NCBI GenBank assembly: GCA_010645155.1
Contig: CM021316.1
Span: 10,970,119-11,034,118, forward strand
Source of the DNA: Tigriopus japonicus
Lineage: Eukaryota; Arthropoda; Copepoda; Harpacticoida; Harpacticidae
Reading direction: 5' to 3'
DNA length: 64,000 bases
Shown here: positions 58,201-64,000 of the stretch, one piece after another
How positions within the stretch are numbered: the first letter of the stretch is position 1
Layout: each line of letters begins with the position of its first letter
Program-made: the position numbers and the translations under genes
Notes under the pieces: model-generated
Seen by the model: the letters and a program-made list of their open reading frames with translations, nothing else
Told to the model about the DNA's origin: nothing
Databases searched by the model: none

Positions 58201-59356
58201 CTTCAGCACATCAGAAAAGAACTGCAAAAAAGAGTGAGGCGCAAAAAGTGGGCAAATTTTCCTAAAAATTGAAAACAAAAGTTTTTTTTTACCAAAAAAC
58301 AAAATGCTATGAATTTTGTCAAGTTTTCAAAAAAGAATTGAAAAATTGGCCCGAATGTAAACGCGCACAAGATTTGTTTCAGGGTAAGGCAAGAACAAGC
58401 CTATTATTTGATCAAGTTTTCGAATTTAAGTCCGGGCCGTAAAAAGGACAAAAGGGCGCAAAAATACGTGAATTGATTTTTAGAGGAAAAAAGTATTTTT
58501 TATGTGGTCAAAATGGCGTTTTAAATGATAAGAAGTGGGAAAATGTTATTTTAAACAGGTAAATGCTTCCTTTACTACAAGTAATCCGTTTTCGGTCGTA
58601 AACAGGATTTAGTCAGATTTATCACAAAAAATCATTCTTATAAGGGCTCATGCGAACAAAATTAGTCAAGTTTTCAATCCTTTGGGGAGAAATAGCCATA
58701 AAGGCCAATCAATATACATGGTGGTCAACCAAAAATAAACCATCCAACTTATTTTGTCAGGTACTTCGACAACTCTGAAAAGCGTTGCATGCCCTTTTAT
58801 TACGGAGGATGTGAAGGCAATGGCAATCGTTTCGACACTCTGGATGACTGTCAAAAGTCTTGCCCAGCGGAATTTCTTTCGGCCGAAGTCTGCCAACTGC
58901 CCGAAGAGGCTGGGCCTTGTCGGGATTATTTGGAGCGTTACTTTTTCGATGCCCGAGATGGAACCTGCAAGCTCTTCTATTTTGGAGGCTGCGAGGGCAA
59001 CAAAAACAATTTCAAGACCATGGAAGAATGTCAAAGCCGATGCTCGGTGGACTTCAGTATTCCCATTGAAGAAGAGTTCAAGTCGGAGTTCTGTTTCCTG
59101 GCCAAAGATGCCGGAATTGGGGATCAAGCTCAAAAGCGATGGTTCTATGACAGTTCGCAAGGGATTTGTGAGCAATTTGACTACAAAGGGAAAAAGGGCA
59201 ATGGGAACCGATTCCTCACTAGACAAACTTGTGAGATGGCCTGTCAACCCAGCCAAGATGTGTGTGAGCTTCCCAAAATTGTGGGACCATGTGGAGGCCG
59301 AGAAGAGCAGTTTTGGTATGACAAGGAGAAGGATGATTGCTTCACATTCGATTGGG
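19018..59356 (+). CDS. Ppn: Papilin-like secreted extracellular matrix protein, 21 coding exons, 3' end outside window
   Basis: Exons: 19018-19427, 20654-20804, 21600-21779, 21844-21912, 22011-22244, 23900-24163, 25109-25396, 25858-26083, 26852-26973, 28803-28960, 31154-31398, 41177-41293, 42462-42717, 44189-44351, 44410-44547, 44618-44815, 46916-47152, 47225-47499, 47576-47911, 53622-53804, 58761-59356. All junctions keep frame: 4846 nt, 1615 residues plus one base. Order seen: signal peptide (1 to about 26), TSP1 (83-134), Cys-rich and spacer (137-375), six more TSP1 (379-770), acidic linker (770-837), 13 lagrin-type repeats (838-1205), seven Kunitz domains (1217-1615+). This is the architecture of insect papilin and nematode MIG-6, basement-membrane glycoproteins. 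Missing here: the rest of Kunitz 7 and the Ig/PLAC end usual in the family. The acceptor at 21600 is weak. Upstream in-frame codons before 19018 start with TTG, so the ATG at 19018, followed directly by a hydrophobic signal sequence, is preferred. Confidence 0.92.
23275..23710. repeat. Long-TIR MITE family in papilin introns, copy 1
   Basis: Arms of about 130 bp: GGATTTCCTGGAGTGAAAGG and TTACTTTCTTCTGCCAATGA on the left are mirrored on the right by CACTCCAGGAAATTC and CTCATTTGCAGAAGAATGTA. No ORF. Confidence 0.7.
27185..27500. repeat. Long-TIR MITE family, copy 2, degenerate
   Basis: CAATTACATTCTTCGGCAAA and AATGAGACCTTGCTG match one arm of the 23.3 kb copy. The second arm is only faintly present (GAGCAAGGTTGCAATTAC near 27474). 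A possible outer end occurs near 27995-28065. Confidence 0.5.
29659..30015. mobile_element. hAT-like MITE, GGGCCCGG family, copy 1 (357 bp)
   Basis: Inverted ends are TAGGGCCCGGAAA and TTTCCGGGCCC. Flanks gtgatgag (29651-29658) and gtaatgag (30016-30023) are an 8-bp duplication with one mismatch. AT-rich inside and without an ORF. Confidence 0.85.
31805..33012 (-). mobile_element. mariner-like (Tc1/mariner superfamily) element, 1208 bp
   Basis: Inverted ends of about 25 bp (CAGGGCCTACCAGTCAATCA, one mismatch between the ends) are flanked by TA at 31803-31804 and 33013-33014. It carries one transposase-like open frame on the minus strand. It sits in papilin intron 11, inside a hAT-like MITE whose other copy at 1.6-1.9 kb shows the empty site with a single TA. 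Confidence 0.9.
31972..32655 (-). pseudogene. mariner-like transposase, internally deleted
   Basis: The 227-residue open frame has an N-terminal helix-turn-helix (GHTSKDIAKRVNYKVHSVRK) and the second half of the catalytic domain: QDGAPCH with the second Asp, then WPPSSPDLNPLDFWAW with the third Asp, 39 residues apart. The usual length is about 340 residues. The stretch between the DNA-binding domain and KHPASLIVF, which would carry the first catalytic Asp, is missing, so it should not be active although the frame is open. The DD39D spacing is not the D34D of classical mariners; family assignment beyond Tc1/mariner is uncertain. Confidence 0.8.
34339..34633 (-). repeat. 3' LTR of the BEL/Pao element, largely hidden by N
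   Basis: The first 125 bases (34339-34463) are identical to 40648-40772. The rest is N; the end is placed by assuming the 295-bp length of the 5' LTR. Confidence 0.75.
34464..34724. other. Assembly gap (261 N)
   Basis: A run of N lies inside the BEL/Pao element, covering the rest of the 3' LTR, the polypurine tract and the 3' end of pol. A gap at a near-identical LTR pair is typical of short-read assembly, so its length may not be exact. Confidence 0.99.
34725..39117 (-). pseudogene. pol: BEL/Pao pol polyprotein, frame broken and cut by assembly gap
   Basis: Two ORFs overlap at 36730-36880 with a frameshift. In order: zinc-knuckle cysteines (CFRCLGRH, CKHCGSISHH), a pepsin-like protease of the BEL type with IIDEQSN in place of DTG, reverse transcriptase with VADVESMFH and the YLDD active site, RNase H beginning VFCDAS, and integrase with the D, D, E signature (GLDVFGP, RSDNGTN, GGVWERK). 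The apparent continuation downstream of 34725 passes through N and then antisense LTR and is an artefact. Confidence 0.85.
39051..40588 (-). pseudogene. gag: BEL/Pao gag region, frame broken
   Basis: Three consecutive minus-strand ORFs, meeting near 40320 and 39870, look like one gag protein split by frameshifts. The likely start is the ATG at 40588-40586 just inside the LTR. Seen: an N-terminal Leu/Ala-rich helical part, a long charged Glu/Arg/Lys coiled coil, and a C-terminal part with a retroelement capsid-like helical region. The breaks could be real decay or sequencing indels; neighbouring identical LTR sequence favours few true mutations. Confidence 0.7.
40648..40942 (-). repeat. 5' LTR of the BEL/Pao element, 295 bp
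   Basis: It runs from TGTTATGTC to CGTCACA on the minus strand and is bounded outside by CTGAC. It contains a short open frame that reads on into gag; this is not taken as coding. I do not recognise the primer binding site that should follow. Confidence 0.85.
41177..41293 (+). other. Papilin acidic linker exon
   Basis: A 117-nt exon encodes 39 residues rich in Asp, Glu and Gly, with one Cys and a YYADDWIFGEG segment. It lies alone after the 9.8 kb intron and joins phase 1 to phase 1, so skipping it would keep frame. It links the TSP1 array to the lagrin array. Confidence 0.8.
41555..42405. repeat. Long-TIR MITE family, copy 3, interrupted by a hAT-like MITE
   Basis: AGAACTACTGCATTTTCTGG and GGCGAGGCTAGGGAC at the left and GTCCAGAAAATTCAGGGG at the right match the outer arms of the 23.3 kb copy. 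The 383-bp element at 41971 splits the right arm. Its outer end lies about 55 bp before the acceptor of papilin exon 42462. Confidence 0.65.
41971..42353. mobile_element. hAT-like MITE with CAGGGTTGGT ends, 383 bp
   Basis: Begins CAGGGTTGGTTTTATCCC and ends GACCAACCCTG, with a perfect 8-bp duplication atcataat at 41963-41970 and 42354-42361. Inside, the 10-base unit GGGATTTTCC is repeated three times near 42039-42066. It has inserted in one arm of a long-TIR repeat (41555-42405). Confidence 0.88.
42462..47430 (+). other. Papilin lagrin-type cysteine-rich repeat array (13 repeats)
   Basis: Exons 42462-42717, 44189-44351, 44410-44547, 44618-44815, 46916-47152 and the first part of 47225-47499 encode 13 copies of a 25-40 residue unit. 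Its core is aromatic/His-G-C-C-x-D-G, then 6-8 residues, G-P/N-x-x-x-G-C. The CC cores are YKCC, FGCC, FGCC, FGCC, FGCC, HGCC, WGCC, FGCC, FKCC, HGCC, YGCC, FGCC, FGCC. Lagrin repeats are known in nematode MIG-6 and insect papilin; their structure and ligand are not well defined. Confidence 0.85.
43690..43870. repeat. Dispersed repeat shared with 49340-49500
   Basis: GGTTAGATATT, GAAAGCATGCTT-like and GCAGACAAA...ATATGAGCTATT blocks recur in the same order at 49340-49500 with considerable divergence. No ends are recognised. Confidence 0.4.
47947..48245. mobile_element. mariner-type MITE candidate, 299 bp
   Basis: Begins CAGGGTAGTCCATAGC and ends CGGATGACCCTG, flanked by TA at 47945-47946 and 48246-48247. 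CAGGGT.GTCC is the usual mariner end. Located 35 bp past the donor of the papilin exon 47576-47911. Confidence 0.6.
48577..49079. mobile_element. hAT-like MITE, GGGCCCGG family, copy 2 (503 bp)
   Basis: Same ends as the copy at 29659, TAGGGCCCGG and CCGGGCCCTA, with a perfect 8-bp duplication ctgattat at 48569-48576 and 49080-49087. It is longer than copy 1 by about 146 bp of internal sequence. It lies in the papilin intron 47912-53621. Confidence 0.9.
49340..49500. repeat. Dispersed repeat, second copy of the 43690-43870 sequence
   Basis: Shares GGTAGATATT, AAGCATGCTT, GCAGACAAACAATATG and GGCTATTGAC with the 43.7 kb copy. Confidence 0.4.
50868..51762. repeat. Head-to-head pair of the same repeat, forming a long palindrome
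   Basis: Two copies of about 420 bp lie in opposite orientation around a centre near 51300, where AAATTTCACGACCGG faces CCGGTCGTGAAATTT. Both arms keep the ACTTGCCCAAAC and AAATATTT blocks. A more diverged partial relative precedes 54.2 kb. Confidence 0.75.
54228..54794. mobile_element. hAT-like MITE with GGTGTCAACACC subrepeats, 567 bp
   Basis: Ends TAGGGATGGG and CCCACTCCTA with a perfect 8-bp duplication cttcaacc at 54220-54227 and 54795-54802. Near each end the interior is rich in GACACC/GGTGTC motifs, giving subterminal inverted repeats of the kind hAT transposases bind. Confidence 0.85.
55091..55131. repeat. Perfect-looking 18-bp stem hairpin
   Basis: GGTATGaCCATgTTAGAC, a TTTT loop, then the complement GTCTAACTATGGCCATACC. 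It lies just inside the left end of the 54973-56955 element and is probably part of its subterminal structure. Confidence 0.6.
56061..56356. repeat. 296-bp palindrome inside the 54973-56955 element
   Basis: The left arm starts AATAGCTGAGTTTATATA and the right arm ends TATATAAACTCAGCTATT. The CCCTGTGACAACTTGAGTTG stretch is mirrored, and even the centre (ACAAGAAATC) is self-complementary. Confidence 0.8.
56351..56692. repeat. Second large inverted repeat sharing an arm with the first
   Basis: Arms of about 130 bp at 56351-56482 and 56557-56692 (for example ACACTTGTGCATGAATCATT and its complement) surround a 75-bp spacer that copies the right arm of the 56061-56356 palindrome (CAACGGCGTGTGGTAACGTA). 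Confidence 0.8.
57541..57782 (-). repeat. tRNA-derived SINE, second family
   Basis: On the minus strand a TGGCTGTAGTGCAGTTGATT A-box region and GGTTCGATCCC B box give a tRNA-like head, followed by a GT-rich body and an AATAAAGATTATTGTTATT tail. It does not share its body with the 1.1 and 61.3 kb family. Confidence 0.7.
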
Positions 59357-59399
59357 GTGAGTTGGGGAAAAAAAACAGCGCGCAATACATTTCATAACT

Positions 59400-60265
59400 A
59401 GATTCAAGCAGAATAGTTTTCTTTGCCATACTGCCAATTGGAATGGCTGGTAAAGGGAGATGGATGAATCTTTTTTTTTTGCAACATGACGTTGGCAACA
59501 TCTTTTGGATGAAGATGGGTAATACGCAGAAGCACATCATGGTTCCACTTTCAGCATCAAGCTAGATAGCTTTTCAAACATGAAATGATGCTAACAGGTA
59601 CGGAACGTATATTTAAAGGGGGTCGTCTCGCGTAATTCCCAAGATAAACCCCAAAAGTAAATCCCTTTCAATGCAGGATCAAAGACTTTTCGGGTGGATT
59701 TGACTAGCTTGACTCGAAAGTGTGTTTGTCAGGTTTGAAATGCACTTTGATGAAAGGTTGAAAAACGAGTCAGTGTTTACCTTTTTCACCCCAAATAACT
59801 GTACATTCAGCTGTTTCCAAATCAAAGAGCCTTCTTTGCCAACGCCATTGGTCCAGAACCACTGAATTTTCTTAGCGAAGCTGAACACGACTCACGAGCA
59901 TTATATGATTTCAAGCAGGAATGAATCAATATCTTTCTTCTGCAAAAGAGGCCCAGGTAAGAGCAGTGAAACGAATTCAGCTAGGGATTCTTGTGGCCAA
60001 GTGGCTAGAGGTGGGTCAGATCTCGGGCTGTGAAGTTCAAAAGTTGAGTTTTGCTACACGAGGGGAAAGTTCTCTATTAGCTTGATCCCATGTTGTTAAA
60101 AAACAATATTGTGAAAAAAGCTCGGGAATTTCCATTAGTCTTGATCATGTTTGTTGGAGGGCAAGTTTTGGCTCCAACGCATCCCTTGCAATTCGATCAC
60201 AAAAATCCCTATGCTACCAGAGCATAAATATGCTCTTATATATCAGTATATTATAATAACGCCAT
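59400..60265 (+). other. Start of the papilin intron that runs out of the window
   Basis: The donor GGTGAGT follows exon end 59356. I looked for the continuation of Kunitz 7 (a GC.GN.N.F...C...C block after a phase-1 acceptor) as far as 64000 and found none, so the intron is at least 4.6 kb long. Confidence 0.6.
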
Positions 60266-60269
60266 TTTT

Positions 60270-60392
60270 ATTACCAAAATATTTTTCAATTCGTGGCCGA
60301 CAGTGGCCAAAGGCTTCAAAAAAAGTGGCCGAATGTCAAAGCAAAAGTGGTCGAGAGACTTCCCTAAACCTGGCACCTCTGTTATCGAGGTG
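60270..60392. repeat. Partial second copy of the CAGGGTTGCC hAT-like element
   Basis: AAAAGTGGCCGAATGTCAAAGC through ACTTCCCTAAACCTGGCA is an inverted match to the left end of the 60824-61676 element. Its other terminus is not found, so it looks truncated. Confidence 0.55.
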
Positions 60393-60823
60393 TCAAACCC
60401 GCCTTTTCTTATAGACGTTAGTCGGAGTCACTAGCATGCTACATAGACGCCGACACGACAGCTGACTTCAGGTTCGCCAGAAATAGTGGACGTAAAGCCA
60501 TGCCATTTGGTCAAACTATGTGTGTTGTAGACGTGAAGCAATCAAATACAAGTGACCTGTTAATACATTAGATATAGGCCATGCCATTTTGAGCATGTTC
60601 AATGACCCTTGTTGGAGGTTATGAGAATATCAAGTCTGAGTAAAGGCTTCAGGCAGGTCAGAAACTTAAATCTAAAGAGGACTGCCAAAGGTGGTATGGA
60701 CCCTAAATTGAATACAAATTTTGTTGCCTCCCTAATCTAGATCAAAAAACAGAGCCACAACTACGTGAATTTAAATTTGTATCCATCAGTTCAACTCGGT
60801 TGTACATACATTTGTATCGCGAC

Positions 60824-61676
60824 CAGGGTTGCCAGGCTCTAGGGAAGCCTCTTGGCCACTTTTGCTTTGATATTTGGCCACTTTCGGCCACAAAATAACA
60901 TACAGTTTCTTACTGAAAATGGCGTTTTCGCCTAAAACTAAAATCGATCTGTCAATTTTTTTTCTCTTTTCAATTTTTTTTTCAAAAAAAAATTGAAAAA
61001 TCTGAAAAAATGCAAGCATTCAATTTAACGCCAAAAATTGGGGAAAAAGTCTGAAAAAATACTTGTTTCACAATAAAGCAAATTTCAATTCCCTCAATTA
61101 ACATTTGGCCCAGCCTCCTAAAAAACATTCCTAATTCCAACGTTTCCAAGTAAAAAGAAACTTTTCTTTAAAAGTGTTATCCAATTGATAAAGAATTTGT
61201 AAACACAATGAGGCATGTTTTAGATCTAGAAAAATAAGAGTGATGATTTATTAAATGCTAGGCTGTGTGAGCTTGACTTTCTGATTAGTTTAGAAAGAGG
61301 GAAAGGAAGCCAGAGTGGCCATGCTTACTAGTGCGTTCTTAAAAGTGTCAATTGCAAGTGCTTCCCCAGACGGTGTAGGTTCGAATCCTGTTGGGGATTG
61401 GATTGAAGCTGTCGGGAGAAATTCTTTTAGGGAAGCCAGAGTGGCCACCCGTACTAGCGCGTTCTTAGAAGTGCCGAGTGTAAGTGCTTCCCCAGACGGC
61501 GTAGGTTCGATTCCTGTTGGGGATCGGATTGAAGGTGTCGGGAGAAATCCTTGGTTACAGGGAATCCCAGCCACTTTTGGAAGTGGCCGAGAGAGTTTTT
61601 TTCTCTCGGCCACCGGGTTTCAAATTTGGCCACTTTTGCCAAAAGTGGCCGAGGATTCGGCCACCTGGCAATCCTG
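60824..61676. mobile_element. hAT-like element with CAGGGTTGCCAGG ends, 853 bp
   Basis: Begins CAGGGTTGCCAGGC and ends GGCAATCCTG with a perfect 8-bp duplication atcgcgac at 60816-60823 and 61677-61684. Subterminal GGCCACTTTTG motifs recur at both ends. It carries two tandem tRNA-derived SINE units. Confidence 0.88.
61304..61566 (+). repeat. Two tandem tRNA-derived SINE units
   Basis: Units start at about 61304 and 61431. Each has a GCCAGAGTGGCCA A-box-like stretch, TTCTTAAAAG or TTCTTAGAAG at the anticodon-loop position and a GGTTCGAATCC or GGTTCGATTCC B box, resembling a tRNA-Leu head, followed by GGATTGAAG.TGTCGGGAGAA. The stems are too degenerate for a working tRNA. Confidence 0.75.
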
Positions 61677-62039
61677 ATCGCGACGACCCCTCCAACAACC
61701 CTGATAGTCAAGACAGTGAGTGCAAGTAGAGGGATGGCTTGACTGGCCTGAGTCAGCTGTCGTGTTGGCGTCTATGTAGCATGCTAGTGTCTCCGACTGC
61801 CGTCCATAGCCTTTTATAGCTTTTGATGTCGGTGTTGACACAGCCCTTTTCTGTCAACACCACCTACAAGGTTTTGTGATTTTTTTTTCGATAATACAAA
61901 AATTGTTCTACATAAACACTTTCACAACCAATGTTGATAATTGCAAAAATGCCAATGTTACATCCCTAGCCAAGAGCTGGGTTGCCTGGTTGGTTTCAAG
62001 TGCCAAAAGTTGTCTGAAATCCCGCCAATTTCAGGCAAT

Positions 62040-62091
62040 CCAAAATGGCAAAACTATACCTAGAGCCCAACTCGAAACACATCAGTAGTTG
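62040..62091. repeat. Fragment of the same TGATGTGTTTCGAG MITE family
   Basis: AATGGCAAAACT followed by CCAACTCGAAACACATCA matches one end of the MITE copies at 1.6 and 31.7 kb. The other end was not found nearby. Confidence 0.5.
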
Positions 62092-63187
62092 TGACACCTG
62101 AAGGATTATTAACGACACTCAATCCAAGGATTTCCAGCAAGAAAAAAGTACTAAAAAGAAAAAATAGTCGTTATGAGATTATCAATTAAAACTTCGAGCT
62201 TTTTGCGAAGGCAAAAATCAAAGCTGATGCTTTTCGGCAAGCAAGGTCTTTTTTAGACAGCTTTTTTTGGTTAATTAAGATCCTATTTTCTCGCTGATAT
62301 TGATGTTTTCACGATAGCGTGCCAAGTCAGATTCTTTTTGTGGCTGATAATTAACTTCTTTTTTTCGTGATTGTGATTGTCTCTGATGACAAGCCATCAC
62401 TAGGATGCCCATCTTTTTCTTCTCATGTATAGGGTTCGAGGAAACTAGCTTATCAAAGAAATTTTGCTTTTGAAACACACAAGAACTTGCCAGAAACGCC
62501 TCACGCTCGTCTTTTTGATTGAACAGTTCTTCTGTCTCTAGCTGAGCGTCCTAATTAAGAACAAGTTAATCCTGTGATAGAGTACATCTGATGTCCCTTT
62601 CTACGAGCCAAATAAAAAACGTTCCTGGAACATATGCTTTACAAGCATTGAAGATCGACTTGATTAGAACTGAAGAATGCAACGACATCTTATCCACAAA
62701 AAACGAATGCTTTGTTTCATGTTTGTTCTTCAATGTTTACCTATAATGCCGAGGATTTGGGAATTAAATTTGTAACGCTGCTTCTTGTCAAAAATGACGG
62801 TTTTTAAATATATATTTCCATTGATTCAGATTAAATCCCAACATTTCAAATTCTAGAGCAATTTGCACCTAGTTATTCATTCATTTTTGAAGTGTTTTTT
62901 ATGAGTGTGTTTTTCATGAAAAATGAAATTGATTAGGCAAAAGAAAGTATATTTGTGCTTCATATTTCTTTTAATTTTTTGACTTCCCTTATGGTCAAGT
63001 CAAAAAAAATCGATAGGTTGAAGGATCAAGCAAATTAGGTTTATCTATGACGTTGTTGAATAAACCAACTATTTCTCACTTAAGATCTTTATAAGGAACT
63101 CATCTTTTACACAATTGTAGTCAATTCCAAGGAAAGTGGTTTTCTAGCATAGGAATATTAGAAAGAAACCTCACCTAAGTGCTTGCG

Positions 63188-63843
63188 TTGAATGGGGGAT
63201 GCAGGGGGAGGTTCAAGTGATCTCTTTAAAAATCTTATCGCGGGCGGATCAAAAAAGAGAAAAGGCTTGTTCGTCAATGTAAGATTTTGGTCAGTGCAAG
63301 GGTTTTCGCGTTTTACAGACCGCCCTTATGACTTAGATGCTACAAAAAATGTCGAATTGCCAGTATGGACATTTTGACTCTCGGTTTTGTAAGAATTTGC
63401 AAAATTATTCTATTGATTAAAAAATGGCAAGCACTTAAAAAAGACCTTTGATATTGAAGAGAAACACGTACAAAAAACGGCATTTTGTTTGATACCATGA
63501 TAGTTTTGGAGCTTTACAATACAAAACAGTGCTTATAACATCACTTACACTTGTACTTACCCAAAAAAAGTGGCCTTTTGTTGAGAATTTTCTCGTGCAA
63601 GAACGAGCAAATAAAGTGTGCATTTTTTCCAAAATCCAAACCAAAAGTGTTCAAACTTGCAATTCGGCATTTTTCATGGCATCTAATTCGCAAGGGCGGT
63701 CTGTAAATTGCGAAAACCCTTAAACTGCCCAAATTCTCACGAGCCACCCACTGTTGCCAAACAAGCCTTTTCTCTTCTTTTATCCGCCCGCGATAAGATT
63801 TTTGAAGAGATCACTCAAACCTCCCCCTGCATTTCCCATTGAG
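63188..63843. mobile_element. Foldback MITE with about 190-bp inverted arms
   Basis: ATGCAGGGGGAGGTTCAAGT, ATCTTATCGCGGGCGGAT and ACAGACCGCCCTT on the left are all mirrored on the right in the same order, over about 190 bp with scattered mismatches. The spacer is about 280 bp. The small ORFs here are arm sequence and not genes. Confidence 0.75.
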
Positions 63844-64000
63844 TGAAAGACGAGCAAATCAAACTGTCGTACGTTAGAGCAAAGACGGCTTGGGCTGATA
63901 TAATATATCTAAAGACTCACAACCTTGCCATGACATCTGTTGGTTGAAATTGTTAAAAGTGACTCTGTGCGCAGATATGCCTGAAGTATAGAAAGTGCAT

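Larger units (their letters stand above)
47418..59356 (+). other. Papilin Kunitz (BPTI) domain cluster, seven domains, last one cut by window
   Basis: Seven Kunitz domains by residue: K1 1217-1268, K2 1277-1327, K3 1341-1391, K4 1401-1451, K5 1461-1511, K6 1528-1578, K7 1585 onward. K2-K5 have all six cysteines. K1 and K6 lack both Cys II and Cys IV. Residues in the P1 position after Cys II are Glu (K2), Ala (K3), Lys (K4), Arg (K5) and Gly (K7), so only K4 and K5 look like trypsin-type inhibitors. Phase-2 introns interrupt K1, K3 and K4. Confidence 0.9.
60421..61797. mobile_element. Foldback/MITE with 47-bp terminal inverted repeats, host of the 853-bp hAT-like element
   Basis: GTCGGAGTCACTAGCATGCT at 60421 is mirrored with two mismatches over about 47 bp at 61750-61797. 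Removing the hAT-like insertion leaves about 515 bp. No target duplication is recognised. Confidence 0.7.

Noticed and set aside
58666..59385. 239-residue minus-strand ORF
   Set aside because: Exact antisense shadow of the Kunitz K4-K7 exon, with no domain of its own.
63192..63747. Short ORFs on both strands
   Set aside because: They fall in the arms and spacer of a foldback element.

Overview
The window is animal nuclear DNA: short exons with GT/AG splice sites lie in AT-rich introns and intergenic DNA crowded with transposable elements. The two genes (an AF4/FMR2-type elongation factor like Lilliputian, and a papilin), a BEL/Pao retrotransposon, a mariner-like element and many small inverted-repeat elements suggest an arthropod, most likely a crustacean such as a copepod. 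That placement is inference; nothing here fixes the species.

Layout: 1-6.3 kb is non-coding DNA with a tRNA-derived SINE and four miniature inverted-repeat elements. 6.3-13.0 kb (+) holds nine coding exons of an AFF-family gene encoding about 1484 residues. It has the P-TEFb-binding N-terminal motif, a polyQ tract, an acidic serine-rich region, an AF9/ENL-binding-like motif and the C-terminal homology domain. 13.0-18.9 kb is intergenic with a foldback-like element and a hAT-like MITE. 18.9-59.4 kb (+) holds 21 coding exons of a secreted papilin-type extracellular matrix protein: signal peptide, ADAMTS-like papilin cassette, seven TSP1 repeats, an acidic linker, 13 lagrin-type Cys-Cys repeats and seven Kunitz domains. 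The reading frame is still open at the last exon, so the gene runs past the window. 59.4-64 kb is non-coding repeat DNA, probably the next papilin intron.

The papilin introns have been heavily invaded. One 9.8 kb intron carries a mariner-like element inserted in a hAT-like MITE, plus a complete-ended BEL/Pao provirus on the opposite strand with 5-bp target duplications and a 261-bp assembly gap. Several insertions can be read to the base because target-site duplications survive: six elements have perfect or one-mismatch 8-bp duplications (hAT-like), two small elements end in CAGGG at TA sites, and several sit inside other elements.

The two genes have unrelated roles. The AFF protein is a nuclear scaffold of the super elongation complex. 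Papilin is a basement-membrane protein. The most notable protein observations are the paired loss of the second and fourth cysteines in two of the seven Kunitz domains, an acidic insert splitting one TSP1 repeat, the long lagrin array, and a 63-nt in-frame stop-free intron in the AFF gene. I found no clearly new gene system; the main novelty is the repeat families and their nesting.
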